From contig JAPTOF010000005.1 in the NCBI GenBank assembly GCA_028554755.1, positions 7,387,501-7,451,500 of the forward strand: a stretch of DNA of 64,000 nt. Reading direction: 5' to 3'. Positions within the stretch are counted from its first letter, which is position 1. Every line of letters starts with the position of its first letter. This document shows positions 1 through 12,648 of the stretch, one piece after another. The stretch is from Cordia subcordata (taxonomy: Eukaryota > Streptophyta > Magnoliopsida > Boraginales > Cordiaceae). The position numbers and the translations under genes are program-made. The notes below the pieces were generated by a model. That model did no database searches. It saw only the letters and a program-made list of their open reading frames with translations, and was not told the origin of the DNA.

Positions 1-242
1 TTCAATATGGATTTGGAAAAAAGATTAAAATAGTTTGTTTCTCCTATTTGTTCGTTGGTAGTTAGGTACTATTTCTTTGCACATAAACACACTTATGTAC
101 GTATGTGAATGTATAACTTATTAAGAAGATTTGTTTTCCTTTTTCTTTCATTAATTTCTTGATGTGGAACAAATGGATAAGGACTCAATTACACAAATTT
201 CTTTTTGGTTTCTATTTTCCTTTCTAGGGTTTTGTTAATAAA

Positions 243-585
243 TGTTGGGGAAAAACATGCAAACACGAAGAATACGAGAAGAAATAACGGACACGAGAAT
301 TACGTGGTTCGGCTTTGAAGCCTACGTCCACGGGCAGCAGAGAATAATTATATTACTGATCACGAATGCTACAAGGCTAACACTTTGGTTTCTCTCTCTC
401 CACACGCCACAAGGGGTATGGCCCTAAGGCCCCTAATTTAATGTCCTAGCCCCTATTTATAGTATATAAGTATCCTAATCCGTATTCTACAAGGATAAGG
501 AAACAGTATACTACTAGGAAAAGGAAACAATATACTACAAGGAAAAGGACACATATTAATTATATAATACGGGGCACATTCAACA
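243..585 (-). repeat. 3' LTR of the copia element (left copy)
   Basis: This 343-bp LTR has TG...CA ends and matches the copy at 5479-5821 along its whole length, with about ten differences. It is followed on its inner side by the polypurine tract, which makes it the 3' LTR of a minus-strand element. The outer flank carries the ATAAA target-site duplication. Confidence 0.95.
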
Positions 586-600
586 AATCTCCACCTTGGC
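586..600 (-). other. Polypurine tract of the copia element
   Basis: Read on the minus strand this is GCCAAGGTGGAGATT, immediately before the 3' LTR (TGTTGAATG). An AAGGTGGAGATT-type tract at this place is characteristic of plant copia elements, where it primes plus-strand synthesis. Confidence 0.8.
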
Positions 601-656
601 ACATATTCGCTCCAATCAATACGTCATCATCCCTGTAGCCAACTGCCTCTAAGAGT

Positions 657-2183
657 TCAATGCTTCGCACCGCAAATAGCAACTAAGTCCATGCAATGCT
701 TAAACTTGCTGACTGGAACCACCTTAGTCATCATATCTGCTGGATTCTCATGGGTAGATATCTTCTGCACCGATATGATTCCTTGTGATACAATATCTCT
801 GATAAAATGATATCTGATATCAATGTGTTTAGTCCTCTCATGATACATCTGATTCTTCGTCAAATGGATTGCACTCTGGCTATCACAAAAGACTATACTT
901 GTATCTTGCTGCAGTCCAAGATCACGAATCAGGCCTTGTGACCACATGGCCTCCTTTACAGCTTCTGCAATTGCCATGTACTCCGCTTCAGTAGTCGACA
1001 ATGCCACAGTAGACTGTAATGTCGCTTTCCAACTAATAGCACATCCAGAGAGAGTAAACACGTAACCCGTTAGAGATCTTCTCTTATCAAGGTCACCCGC
1101 AAAGTCTGAATCACAATAACCCACCAACCTCGCGCAATCTCCAGTCATCTTGCTAAATAGCAAACCTACATTTGCAGTGCCACGCAAATATCTCATTATC
1201 CATTTCACCGCTTCCCAGTGTGCTTTCCCAGGTGATGCCATATACCTGCTCACAACACTAACTGCATGTGAAATATCAGAACGAGTGCACACCATAGCAT
1301 ACATCAAGCTACTAACAGCACTCGAGTATGAAACATGCGACATATGCTCCACCTCCTCCTCAGTTTTAGGTGACGAATCTGCAGACAATTTGAAGTGAGC
1401 AGCAAGTGGCACACTCACAGGCTTAGCTTTAAGCATCTCGAAACGCTCCAGCACCTTCTCAATATAACTTTGTTGAGACAAGAATAGCTTCCCAGCGTTT
1501 CTATATCTGTGAATCTCCATGCCAAGAATCTTCTTCGTTGCTCCAAGATCCTTTATCTCAAACTCATCACCTAGCTGCTTCTTTAATTCGTCGATTGCAG
1601 ACATGCCTTTAGCAGCAATAAGCATATCATCGACATACAACAACAAATACACAAACGAACCATCTGGAAGCTTCTTGAGATATACACAGCTGTCGTAAGC
1701 ACTCCTTGTGTATCCAGCACTTACCATGAATGTGTCAAATCTAATGTACCATTGCCGAGGTGACTGCTTCAACCCATACAAGGACTTCTTCAGTTTGCAA
1801 ACATGGTTCTCCTTACCAGGAACTACATACCCCTCCGGTTGACTCATGTAAATTTGCTCTTCAAGATCACCATGCAAAAACGCCGTTTTCATATCTAGCT
1901 GCTCAAGCTCTAAGTCATGAAGAGCAACCAAGGCAAGTAAAACCCTGATGGAAGTATGCTTCACAACCGGAGAGAACACTTCGTTGAAGTCAACACCCTC
2001 CCTTTGTGTATAGCCTTTTGCCACCAACCGTGCCTTGTATCGAGGACCCTCAACCCCTGGAGTACCTTTCTTTTTCTTATAAACCCATTTGCAACCGATA
2101 ACTCGCTATCCCTTAGGCAATTCCACAAGCTCCCATGTTTGATTCTTATGAAGAGACTCAATCTCCTCACTCATAGCACCCAC
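657..2183 (-). pseudogene. copia reverse transcriptase and RNase H region, broken
   Basis: The minus-strand translation carries the start of the copia RT ([21 protein letters not shown]), the [11 protein letters not shown] segment, [13 protein letters not shown] and the catalytic YVDDMLIAA. It continues into RNase H motifs ([43 protein letters not shown]). RT copies the element RNA and RNase H removes the template. The stretch 657-2027 is one open frame to its natural stop, and the frame continues upstream. There it is cut by an in-frame TAG near 2109 and a TGA at about 2184, in the linker just before RT. The downstream 456 codons look intact, so decay is recent. Function is known from the family; the loss of a continuous polyprotein is seen directly. 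Confidence 0.9.
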
Positions 2184-3420
2184 TCACTGAGCAGAATCTT
2201 TCCCAGATATGGCCTCTTTGTATGACTTCGGCTCATGTCCTTCAATTGTTTCTGCAACAGTCAAAGCATAAGCGACAAGATCAGCGTATCCGTACCTTTG
2301 AGGCTCTCTAATCTGTCTCTTTTCTCGCCCAGTGGCAATGTTGTACTTCTGTTGTTCAGGCACATTTTGATCATGTGTCTCAATTGGTTGAGTCGGCTGA
2401 ATTTGACTGCTACTATTGCTAGATGGAACATTTGGTACATCAGAAAATACCTCCACCTGCTCTTTGACACCGCGGTCTAAATCAGCTACCGCTTTCTCCT
2501 TTTCTTGGTCTAATAAAGCAGACTCATTGAATGTGACATCCCTGCTGATAAGGAAACCTGGAGACTTTGGATCAGAGCACCACAACCTGTAACCTTTCCT
2601 CTTGAACGCATAGCCTAGAAATATGCATTTCTTTGCCCTCGGCTCCAACTTGCCATCCTTCACCTGAGCGTATGCAGGGCAACCGAACACCCTCAATCGA
2701 GAGTAGTCAGCAGGCTTAATAGACCATAACTCAAAAGGAGTTTTCAATTCAATAGCTTTGGATGGAGACCTATTCACCAAGTAGCATGCCGTATTGACGG
2801 CTTCAGCCCAAAAATCTTGACTCAAACCAGATTGGGAGAGCATACAACGAGCTCTCTCCACTAGAGTTCTATTCATGCGTTCTGCAACTCCATTCTGTTG
2901 TGGTGTCCCTACACATGTGCGGTGTCTCACAATGCCATGTTTCTTGCAGAACTCATCAAACTCTTTGTTGCAATATTCCAACCCATTGTCAGTCCTAAGA
3001 CGCTTAATTTGTTTACTAGTCTGCTTCTCAATCAACGTCTTCCACTTGACAAATGTTAGAAATGCCTCATCTTTAGTTTTCAAGAAATATAACCATACCA
3101 TCCGAGAGTATGCATCAATGAAAGTGATGTAATACCTGGCACCTTTCTTGGAAGGAACTTTATTAGGACCCCAAAGATCAGAATGAATATAATCAAGTGT
3201 TCTTTTGGTGTTCTCCTGCCCCTTGCTGAACTTCACCCTGGTTTGCTTTCCAAAGACACAATGCTCGTAGAATTCAAGCTTTCCCGTTCTTTGTCCACAA
3301 AGTAAATCCCTCTTACTCAGCTCGGTCAGTCCCCTCTCGCTGATATGGCCCAACCTTTTGTGCCATAACTGCGTAGTGTCATTATCACTCTCCTCGGATG
3401 TAACAGTTGCAACACTCAGA
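2184..3420 (-). pseudogene. copia integrase region
   Basis: The translation shows a GAG-pre-integrase motif (LWHKRLGHISERGL), then the integrase core with the D-D-E positions in YIHSDLWGP, LRTDNGLEYCNKEFDEFC and TPQQNGVAERMNRTL. The copia-type C-terminal segment FGCPAYAQVKDGKLEPRAKKCIFLGY follows. Integrase inserts the double-stranded DNA copy into the host genome. The segment is open from the frameshift near 3450 down to the TGA at about 2184. That TGA sits where a codon is expected, so the frame was once continuous with RT. Confidence 0.9.
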
Positions 3421-3421
3421 A

Positions 3422-4159
3422 TCAGACTACCTTGAAGGACATATAGGCCGCTACCAAGTTCCCTTTCAAGAGCACAATTGCACCTTTGGTCACCTTTAAG
3501 ACACCATTCTCACTTCGAAATTTGTATCCATGAGAATCCAAACGCCCAAGAGAAATCAAGTTTTTCTTCAGCTCCGGTACATGCCAACACTCGAGAGATC
3601 TTGTAATACCATCAAACATCTTGATATTTACGATGCCCATTCCCTCCACCTTTAACGAAAGATCATTGCCTAGAAAGACTTTCCCTTCTCTTTTGGAATA
3701 AGAAGAGAACCAGTCGCTTTTAGGACACATATGGAATGTTGCACCAGTATCAAGAATCCATTGATTTTGCCACTGTGATCCACTCACAGTCAAAACTTCC
3801 CTGGTACTACTCGAGTTATCTCCATCACTGTCAGCACTCTCCACCACATTAGCTGAATTCTCCACCTTTTTCTTTCCTTTTCTCAGTCTTGGACATATTT
3901 TCTTAATGTGACCCTTTTCGCCACACTCGAAACAGCGTAGCTTCCTTACTCTTGATTTTGACCTTGACTTGCTTGTCTTTCTACCCGAAGATCCACCTCT
4001 ATTCTCCGATCTCCCTCTACTCACTAAACCTTCCCCATGAACTTCTTCCTTATGTCCCGGAATAAGTGTTTGAAGATCCTTCGATTTTAATGAAGTAATC
4101 ACATTTTCAAAAGTAATTTTATCCCTCCCATACAACATAGTGTCCGCAAAGTTCAGCAT
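3422..4159 (-). pseudogene. copia nucleocapsid and aspartic protease region
   Basis: A CCHC zinc knuckle (CFECGEKGHIKKIC) follows an Arg/Ser/Lys-rich tract. The aspartic protease motif WILDTGATFHMCP comes next. The protein ends at 3422 by a frameshift: the expected continuation towards integrase is found in another frame from about 3450 onward. Upstream it overlaps the gag fragment by a few bases in a different frame, marking a second frameshift near 4155. Nucleocapsid binds element RNA and protease cuts the polyprotein. Confidence 0.85.
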
Positions 4160-4604
4160 AATATGATCATAGCTTGATCTTCGTCATCAATTTTAACACC
4201 CACATCCTTCAAAGCAATAAAATAAGAGGTAAACTCATCAAGGTGTAGTTTTAGTGAGGTACCTTCTTTCATTCTAAGATGATACAATCGCTTCTTCAAG
4301 TAGAGGCGATTTGTGAGAGATTTAGATGCATACAATTCGACCAAAGTATTCCAAGCCTCAATCATTGCCTTCTCAAAGAATCTCCAAAGAATACTTCATT
4401 TGTCACGGACATATGTATTGCACTCAAGGCTTTCGCTTCGAGTTCTTCTCTCGTTGCTGGTTCTATCTTTTTCGGGATCACTCCTTCAATGACTTTCCAA
4501 AGTCCCTGCATTGTCATAAATGCCTTGAATCTGATCCTCTAAAGACTGAAACTCATTCTCCCGTCAAACTTCTAGATTTCAAACTTTCCACCTGTGGAAG
4601 ACAT
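4153..4604 (-). pseudogene. copia gag (UBN2-type) N-terminal region, broken
   Basis: The most likely gag start is the ATG at 4604-4602, giving MSSTGGKFEI, a familiar copia gag opening. In-frame TAG codons follow within the first 25 codons and a further stop or frameshift lies near 4370. The piece 4153-4365 is open and reads AWNTLVELYASKSLTNRLYLKKRLY, the UBN2 gag signature, with LKLHLDEFTSYFIALKDVG after it. Gag forms the virus-like particle. With several early stops it cannot be made as a full protein. Confidence 0.8.
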
Positions 4605-4698
4605 CTTTGTTTGCTCAAAACTCACACTTCGGGATTGAATTTGGCTCAATGGATCGCAAAAACGGATTCAGCACGTCGAAAAACCTTAGGAACACCCC

Positions 4699-4916
4699 TG
4701 GTCAACTTTGGTCAACACCGGTCAAAGTCAACACCGTCCCTAAACACGTACTTCGGAGCAGAATCTGGAAAAATAGAGCCCAAAAACGGACTCAGCACGT
4801 CGAAAAACGTGGGGTAAGGCTTTGGTCAAACTTGGTCAACCCTTGGTCAATGGTCAACGGTCAAAGGTCAAAGTCAACCCCGGTCAAACCCTGGTCAACG
4901 CCGGTCAAAGGTCAAA
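4699..4916 (-). promoter_or_regulatory. Cluster of about 15 TTGAC[C/T] (W-box core) motifs in the copia leader
   Basis: On the plus strand GGTCAA or AGTCAA recurs about fifteen times within roughly 220 bp. On the element's sense strand each is TTGACC or TTGACT, the core bound by plant WRKY factors. The cluster lies between the primer site and gag, so it would be in the transcribed leader. Many copies are GGTCAA in a looser CTTGGTCAAC or CCGGTCAAAG setting, suggesting expansion from a short unit. Binding and stress response are inferred only. Confidence 0.5.
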
Positions 4917-5457
4917 TCAGTTTTTTTTTTCCCCCTCTCTTCTTGGACTAGGCCCAATCCAAAAAAAAAATTTCCCCCTTTTTTTTTCTCTTAGACTAAA
5001 AAAAAACCCAAGCCCAAAAAAAAAGGTTTTTTTTTTTTTAATGAAAACTTGCCAAGCCCAAAAAACAAAAAAAAACTTTCAGACCAAAAAAAATTGAACA
5101 AGGCCCACTACCCTGGCTCGATTCGCAATAAACCCAAAGACCTAAAGCCTACAAACCCTAAACCTACTTTACAAACTTGAACCAATTTTCAAGAAAAAAA
5201 AATAATACCCGAATACCAAAAACCAATCTCAAGAGCACGCGAACTCTATCTTCTTCGCTTATTCTTTAAACCCAAACACGAACCACGACCCACCGACGCA
5301 AGCTTCCACTCCAGCCACCAACACTCAACGTAGACAGCACCAAAGCACTCCTCGCCGAACAAAGACCATTGTTTAGTTAGGCACCGTTTGGTTTGATAAA
5401 TTTTGATTTTACAATGAGTTTTGATTTTTCCTTTTTCCCTCCAACAGCGGATTAATA
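4917..5457 (-). other. Untranslated leader of the copia element
   Basis: This leader segment between the primer site and gag contains long A and T runs (about 4920-5095) and then ordinary sequence. I see no coding potential. Together with the TTGAC cluster the leader is about 870 bp. Confidence 0.6.
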
Positions 5458-5475
5458 CCTAAGCTCTAGATACCA
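5458..5475 (-). other. Primer-binding site of the copia element
   Basis: On the minus strand this reads TGGTATCTAGAGCTTAGG and begins three bases inside the right LTR. TGGTATC-AGAGC is the complement of the initiator Met-tRNA 3' end used by most plant copia elements; one extra T is present relative to the usual form. Confidence 0.8.
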
Positions 5476-5478
5476 GTT

Positions 5479-5821
5479 TGTTGGGGAAAAACATGCAAAC
5501 ACGAAGAATACGAGAAGAAATAACGGACACGAGAATTACGTGGTTCGGCTTTGAAGCCTACGTCCACGGGCAGTAGAGAATAATTATATTACTGATCATG
5601 AATGCTACAAGGCTAACACTTTGGTTTCTCTCTCTCCACATGCCACAAGGGGTATGGCCCTAAGGCCCCTAATATAATGTCCTCGCCCCTATTTATAGTA
5701 CATAAGTATCCTAATCCGTATTCTACAAGGATAAGGAAATAGTATACTACTAGGAAAAGGAAATAGTATACTACAAGGAAAAGGACACATATTAATTATA
5801 TAATACGGGCCACATTCAACA
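5479..5821 (-). repeat. 5' LTR of the copia element (right copy)
   Basis: This is the 343-bp partner of the LTR at 243-585, with TG...CA ends. It lies next to the primer site and so is the 5' LTR that would carry the promoter. The target-site copy ATAAA follows at 5822-5826. Confidence 0.95.
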
Positions 5822-5826
5822 ATAAA

Positions 5827-8800
5827 TGAATTTGCGTATTTGATTTGTGCTAAATAAGGTTTCACTCTTTTTCTATTTTGTTGGACAAAATTCTTTGTTT
5901 TTCAATTTTCCAATTCATACAGTCAGTTATTTAATATAACATAATGTAAAGATTCATATGGTCAAATTCATGTAGTCAATTATGAATAAAGATTCTTGGT
6001 GTATCTGTGATTCTATATTCTTATGGATCCTACAAGGGGTTTGTTATTTTGTGAGCTTGTGAACTTAACCCTTTGAGAAATTCTATATTCTTGGTTTACT
6101 TATGTATGTGTAAATCTTTCTGTTATGTGTGGGTGCTTGTTGGTTCACATCTATTTTAATGAATTGGGACATGTTTTATCTCCCTCTTCCCTCTTCCTCT
6201 CTCTCTTTTTTTTTGCTTTGTTATGATTTTCTTTAGCTTTCATGATCTATTGTCCTGTGAAGTTGTGAATTAGGCATTATACAAATATAACTATTATTTT
6301 GCAAATTCACATGAACTCAATGTGTACTTCAAGAATTATAACAAATGCAAAAATCAATCTACATTTTGTGAGTGTTCTAGAAATTTGTGAATCAGGCCAT
6401 CTATTTAGTACTTGCACATGTTTATGTTGCAACTATCACTTATTTTGACAAGTTGCATGTGTATATAGATAGAATTTGCTTATCGATTAGTATGTAGTTA
6501 CATGTTTGTTTTTGTTAGAATTATGATTTTTGACATAGAGGTTAAAGCCAATTTGACCTAAAAATTGGGTCAGATCTCGCTTATCATTTAGGTCAAAATA
6601 TGGTACCATTGCGTTCCTCGTTTTAAGTAGATAAGTGTGATATATTTACATGTCAAAACAATCTTGTGGTAAATGAGAATTAGCAATTAAAATCGGGTAG
6701 CTTTAGTTGTTTGAGGAAGTCCAACAAGTAGAAAATCGATAATTCATCATAGAAATATATTGAAAGCTAAAGTTATAACAATGGTGGTTACACAACTCCC
6801 CACTAATGCTAACACAAAAGCCCAGGAGTTATGATATGTTTTATGGTTGGTACTAATTCCCCCATTGAATGCTTTGTTGGCTGTTAACATCTCCTACATT
6901 ATAAATAGAAGCTTTTAGGTAGTGCATAAAAGAATTCCTAGGGTTGTGTTGCATAGGGTACAACACAAAGAAAATTGTAGCTTTTAGCATTCTAACATTT
7001 TAACATTCTAGTTTGTATTTCACAGAGAGAGTTCTTTACTTACTAGTTCGCAAATCCTTGCCATAGGTGCATTACCAACATCAAAAGCTATATAGTCATT
7101 ATATTATGGGAGGGATACGCCACACCCCTTTAGCACCAGATGAGAGGGCGTAAATCACCTAAATATATTGTTTACGAGTCTCAGCTATTTTCAATTATTT
7201 CTTTCTATAGTCCTCATTTACATTTTAAATTTTCAAGATTTACACATTATTTTCTAATAGTTTTCACCTATTTCATCATTTTTGTGGCTCAAATGCATTT
7301 TTGTGAATTTTAATATAAAGAGAAAGTTGTGAATTGGAATTTCTTATTTTTCCCATCCACGGAAAGTGGTATATTCGTTTCTTGCGTAGATCATATATCT
7401 ATATCATTTTGCATCTTCATAAATATGCTTATGTTGAGTGGATTAGGATGCTCTTTTATCAACTATCATTTCATGATAATATAAGAGAAATTTTAACTAT
7501 TTTATGTATAGATCATATTATTTCAATAATTCAAGACAACCAAATCCCTAGAAAGGTAAATTTATTACAATGCCTTTTTACTCTCCCATAACTTGTATTG
7601 GGATTTTAGTTTCATCAAAGGTTGAGATTATACTTTATACATATGAATAGTTACTAATATGGTTGGGATTCTAATTGATTTTGTTGTATGCTATAGGTTC
7701 TAAAAAGAATTTTCTTGGTGTGGATGTAACTTTTAGTGTTGAATAACAGTGAGTTTTGCAATAGTGGAGATTTGCGAAGATAGTTGTGATTCCTTCCTTT
7801 CTTTCTATTTTCTTTTCCATAACTTTTCGTTTTCTTTCATGTTCTTTGAAAGGCGTTTAACTTGACTAATGCATCTTTATTTCGTAATACGCTTTTAGAT
7901 ACTGATTATGTTTGCCTTTTAATTTCTTATACTTTATTTTTTCTTTTTTATTGTATTGAGCAGTGCTTAATTACATGAGTCCTTAAATAACATTATGGTT
8001 TTGGAATTTATAAACACAGCAAGACATCATTGGTTTTCTCTAAAGTGACAATCATTTCGCTAAACTGACGACCCTGGAGATTTAGTTATGTTAATTTGTT
8101 ATTATTTATTTTCAGATTAACGGATCTTTAAATATCTCTTTGTTGATATTTTAGATGTCCCATTAATCAGGTTTGTTTCCCTCTTGACCTTTTCTTTTTA
8201 AATTTAATATGTTCTTTGTAACATTGTCTGCGGACGAATTTCTGAAGAAATTTCCATTAATTTGGCAGTTGGAAGAAAATTATAAGAGGAAACACTACTG
8301 AACTTGGATTGGTTCAGTATGTGTATCGGTTGAGTAAAAATTATTGGTGATGATTCAATTATTCGTACCGTTGCTTTGAGATTTCGAAAAGCTTTAGGGG
8401 TTTAAGTTTGTAACAAAAGAAAGATAATCAAAAAAGTTATTTGTATCTGTGAATTTTAAGAATTTATTACGTGATTTTTATTACAAATTAGTTATTTAGG
8501 ATTGGTATTTATTTTACAGGATCTTTTACATCAGATTTTTTTTAAATAAAATAACAAATTATTTTACGGGGTAACATTAAATTGTGATTCAACACAAATG
8601 AGCTTCAAGCTTATCTAAGGTAATTTTTTTGCTACAGATTAATATTTCATGATTTTTTCTATCGCAACTGTGGGGGTAAAAAGCTAAATGTTCAACATTT
8701 GGATTTTAAATAATCACATTTCTTCTTTTATCAATGTATTTATAAACTATGACTCTAAGAAAATCTTTTTTGTTATATAACGTAATAATAGTTGATAGAT

Positions 8801-9178
8801 TTTTCCTACTCCATTATAGTTTTGGGAGTAAAATTCTATCTGTTTAACGAAAGTTTGAGTGAATATTAAATAATACTATTTTCTTCTTTGAGCAATAAAT
8901 ACAATATAGCTCATTCACTAAATGGAACTTTCGACATACGTTATGTGTGAGTGGTCAGTAAACCGAGTTTTGTTGTGAACGTTATATAATCTTAATAATT
9001 TTTTTTTTAAAAATTTTACCTGCCATTATTTCAAATTAAATATTTTTCTCACAAAAAAATATTTTTCAATTAAATAAAGTTTTTTCTTGCATATTACATA
9101 ACGTGAAATATTTTTTTATAAAAAATATAATCAAAATTTATTATCACTATGTGCATCACACGGTGTTACGCTAGTGAT

Positions 9179-9217
<39 letters not shown>

Positions 9218-9480
9218 CATATATTATTTTAAAATTTCTTTTACATCCTTTATCCTTCACTTTAAGTTACCTATATATTTATATAAAGTTAAACCTTAGA
9301 ACTTTGATGATGCCACATAAGTAAATGTAACCAAGGGTATAAAACTACAAATCAATTGTATACGCTTGCAAATAGTGGTGTACCAAGTGAAAAGTGTCAT
9401 TAACATCCTAACTTAGACAAAATAAAAATATCATTTGAATCATGAATCAAATAAAGAGGAATAGAAAAAGAAAAAAAATC

Positions 9481-9512
<32 letters not shown>

Positions 9513-12281
9513 GTTAAAATACTCTTTTTCCTCTCTTTTTTTTAAAATGAAATTAGTAGTGAGTTTTCAATTATTCCAATAATGTCTTAAATTTGAGATC
9601 CATAAAAAATTAATTTAAATTTATTTCTATGGAAATTATAAAAAATAATTTTTTGAATTCTAAATTAAATTAAAATTTTAAAGACAACTTAATATATATA
9701 GAATTCTAGAATTATAATTTAAACCTCAGAGCTCTAAGGATGCCATATAGGCAAATGCAGATAAAGTAAAAGAATCTAGATTATTAAGTTGTTTATCTTC
9801 AATTTGCATGTCTCAGTTAACATTAATATTTGTAATTGTTAGTTACTATTTCTAATTGTTGCAAGGTGAAATAGAGATTTCCTAATTTGCACGAATAATG
9901 ATTTTTGAAAACTGAATATGTTATTTTATTATTATTTATTTTGAAAATAAAACTTCATCACGAAACCTAAAACATTTCATCTCGAGATCTCTAAAACATT
10001 TGAGACAGGATGGGAGGTGATGCAAGTATCTTAGGACGACCGGAGTAGTGAAAATACAAATCTCGAAATTTTGGATAGGGCCAATTGGACAGAGATTGAT
10101 TGAAATCCCAAACCATCCCATCCATGCTTAGCCCTATTCAATCGCATAAAGACTCAAGAGCTGCTTCTCCTAAAATTTAGCATGTCCATAGTTTTGAAGA
10201 TGTATTATTTTTATCACTTGTTGTATTACTGACTATATATTGTACTTTGATTTCAGTAATATACATGAAACAAAATTTCTTATAATAATAAAGCAAACGG
10301 AAAAATTGTCATTGATTAAAATAAGTGATCTAATTAATAATTAAATCAAACCATTATGTTATGTGGCAAAACGGTGAAAGAAGAGATTACCCAAGTCAAC
10401 ATCTATACATAGCCTTAAGTCAGCATTATCTAATACAATAAATGACCTATGATTTTCCCATATAGCAACTTTAGATTGTGAAATAAAAGGTATATTAGTT
10501 GGCAAGTTGCTATCCAATTTATTATGATGTTATTACGATTTATTTAACTTGTTAACATGAGAAAAAGAAAAAGAAGATGTGAAAGAGACAACTACACAAT
10601 CATTTACCATGAAAAAGGAAAAGGAGAAAGGAATAAAAGAAATACGAAAGAGACAACTACGCATCCATTTATCACAAAATACATACATGTCCCATTCCAT
10701 ACAAAAGGAAAAAATATAAAATGGAGATATTTTTATTTTTTAAAGGGTAAAATGAACATTAAATCCTATAGTTTGCTGATTTAGGTACTTATCCCAATCC
10801 CAGTTCCCACCTGCCCCCCTCCCCAACCCCAAATCCATTTAATAATCCCCTTATATTATTGCAAATATAGGGGATAAAATTGGATGAAAATACCCCTTTG
10901 GTTTATGAATAATTAGTCACTTTAGCTCCAGTTATTTTCTCAATTAGCTACTTACTCTTTGCGTAATCGCCGGTCTTTGCAATAATTTAGTTACCGGAGT
11001 TAATAAAATAACATGAGAGGAACAGATTTATCATCTTTTAAAAAATACAAAAGAATTATGAGGACCGTTCTACAAATTAGACCCTGAGAAACTTATGGCT
11101 TGATGGATTCAAGAATGAGCTTATCTTTAGGGTTTGTTTGATGATATTTTCTTTGAGGTAGGCCAGGCGTTTAGAGTGGGCAGCGTCGTTGTAGAGAGCC
11201 TATGACCAAACTGACCTGGTCAGATTTTGAGACCTTCACATACTCTATCGTTCGCATTCACCGGCCTCCAATAAAATTGGGGCCTCCCCTTTAGCAAAGC
11301 AGCCGTCTTGATCATATTCAATTCTAGAAGAGCCAAAAGTTGTTGTATTTACTCCTTGAACAAATTATGGAAAAGAATAAAGAAGAAAAGTGAAAAGAAA
11401 ACCTCCCAAAATCGGATAAAGTAATTTGAAAAGAATAAAGCCAAAAATAAGAAACCTCTAATGATAGGACAGAATCTGCATAAATTGAATTAGAACATGC
11501 GTTAAAGCATGTTAGCACACTATGAAATTTAAAATTTTAAACAAATTTAACAATAAAATACACGTTACTTTCTTATGGTTTGCCTAATTAACTGTGTTTT
11601 AACACTTACTCTATTTTCTCTCTATATTTTTAAAAAGTGACACATAATTTTTACTTGATTTTTTTTTCTTGGCATATATGACTATTAAAATTTACAATTT
11701 ATTATATATATCTTTATAAAAATACCATTATTTTCAGCTAACAACGTTCACAGCTAATAAAACAAACTACAAATACGTCACTTTTTAAAAGCACAATAGT
11801 ATAACGTGATAAGTTTTAAAACACATAAAATAATTAAGTAAATACATGAGACGAGAAGGGAATAAAGTGTAATTTATTTAAAATTTAAAAATAAGTTTCT
11901 CGGTAATTGGAAAAGTGACAAAGTAAAAGACCCCTATGGTTTATTCCCTGAAAAATCAAGTTGGCGCACATCATCAAATTTTTATTTAGTTAGTTCACGT
12001 TAGGACAGATTGAATTGAAAGTGACACAAAGATGCCAAACCTTCACAGGGCATAAGAATTGGACAAACATAACCTTCCAATTTTTGTCTATATGCCTTTC
12101 AACTCTTACAAGGATTAGCACAAAGACCTTCAGCAGTCTCTTTGTCAATATTAATGGTTTTGGTCATGATGGGTTTTTTGAATAAGACAAACAAGTAATC
12201 CATGGAAAATTTACTTGGTCAACTTTCATTCTTTGCTTCTTATTTCTGAAAGTCTTGATCCTTTTTCTGCAGACTAATCAG
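5827..12281. other. AT-rich intergenic region without a recognisable gene
   Basis: I found no open frame here that resembles a protein. The short ORFs are AT-driven. The stretch holds TA microsatellites at about 9185-9216 and 9481-9512, and AT-rich blocks whose edges read like old MITE ends, for example around 10740-11040 and 11930 (CCCCTATGGTTTA). About 6900-7150 has a TATA-like ATTATAAATAGAAGC followed by sequence resembling an LTR R region, but no second copy was seen, so I do not call an element. Confidence 0.5.
9185..9216. repeat. TA dinucleotide microsatellite
   Basis: An uninterrupted TA run of about 30 bp; a second, slightly interrupted one lies at 9481-9512. Confidence 0.9.
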
Positions 12282-12451
12282 TTGCTTCTTCTTCTTCTTC
12301 TTCATCAAGAATATTAACCTCAAGGAATACCCAACTGGCAAAGCGTGATCATAAGGCATCCGGCAAGTGTATTAACCTCTTTCTCTTGAACGAGAAAAAT
12401 TCAACTGGCAGAGCTTGACGATAAGACATCTAGTAGGTGTATTAAGCCCCG
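12282..12451 (+). repeat. CTT microsatellite and 70-bp tandem repeat upstream of the ARM gene
   Basis: A CTT run (about 12283-12304) is followed by two imperfect 70-bp units, about 12312-12381 and 12382-12451. Both contain CAACTGGCA-AGC-TGA and end in GTATTAA. They lie about 200 bp upstream of the ARM-gene start codon and are probably 5' untranslated sequence or promoter. No function is known. Confidence 0.6.
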
Positions 12452-12648
12452 AAAAGATCATTACACCAAGGTAGGAGGCTCAACCTAACAATAGTTTGCG
12501 TGGCGCGAACGATTACAAATCTTTTGACTCCTTTATTTATCTGCACTTTTGCACTTTTAAAACTATTTGTGCACAACTCAGGTAAAGTATCTATACTGTT
12601 TGATTGGTCTTTGTTGATTGCTGAACCTGAAAGAAAGGTCCAGAGGAA

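Larger units (their letters stand above)
243..5821 (-). mobile_element. Ty1/copia LTR retrotransposon, structurally complete, coding region broken
   Basis: This is a full copia element read on the minus strand. Two 343-bp direct repeats beginning TGTTGGGG and ending TTCAACA (243-585 and 5479-5821) are the LTRs. The same 5 bp, ATAAA, flanks the element at 238-242 and 5822-5826 as a target-site duplication. A Met-tRNA type primer site lies inside the right LTR and a polypurine tract inside the left LTR. The internal region encodes, in copia order, gag, zinc knuckle, protease, integrase, reverse transcriptase and RNase H. Roughly ten substitutions separate the LTRs by eye, so the insertion is fairly young, yet the pol frame already has two nonsense codons and frameshifts. 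The element is therefore not autonomous. The integrase and RT motifs suggest the Tork/Tnt1 side of the copia tree, but lineage was not tested. Confidence 0.95.

Noticed and set aside
6520..7150. Possible solo LTR (TGTTAGAATTATG start, TATA-like box, R-like segment)
   Set aside because: I could find neither a matching end nor a target duplication, nor a second copy in the window.
10557..10784. 75-codon Lys/Arg-rich frame
   Set aside because: Low-complexity AAAGA-rich DNA; no start context or homology visible.
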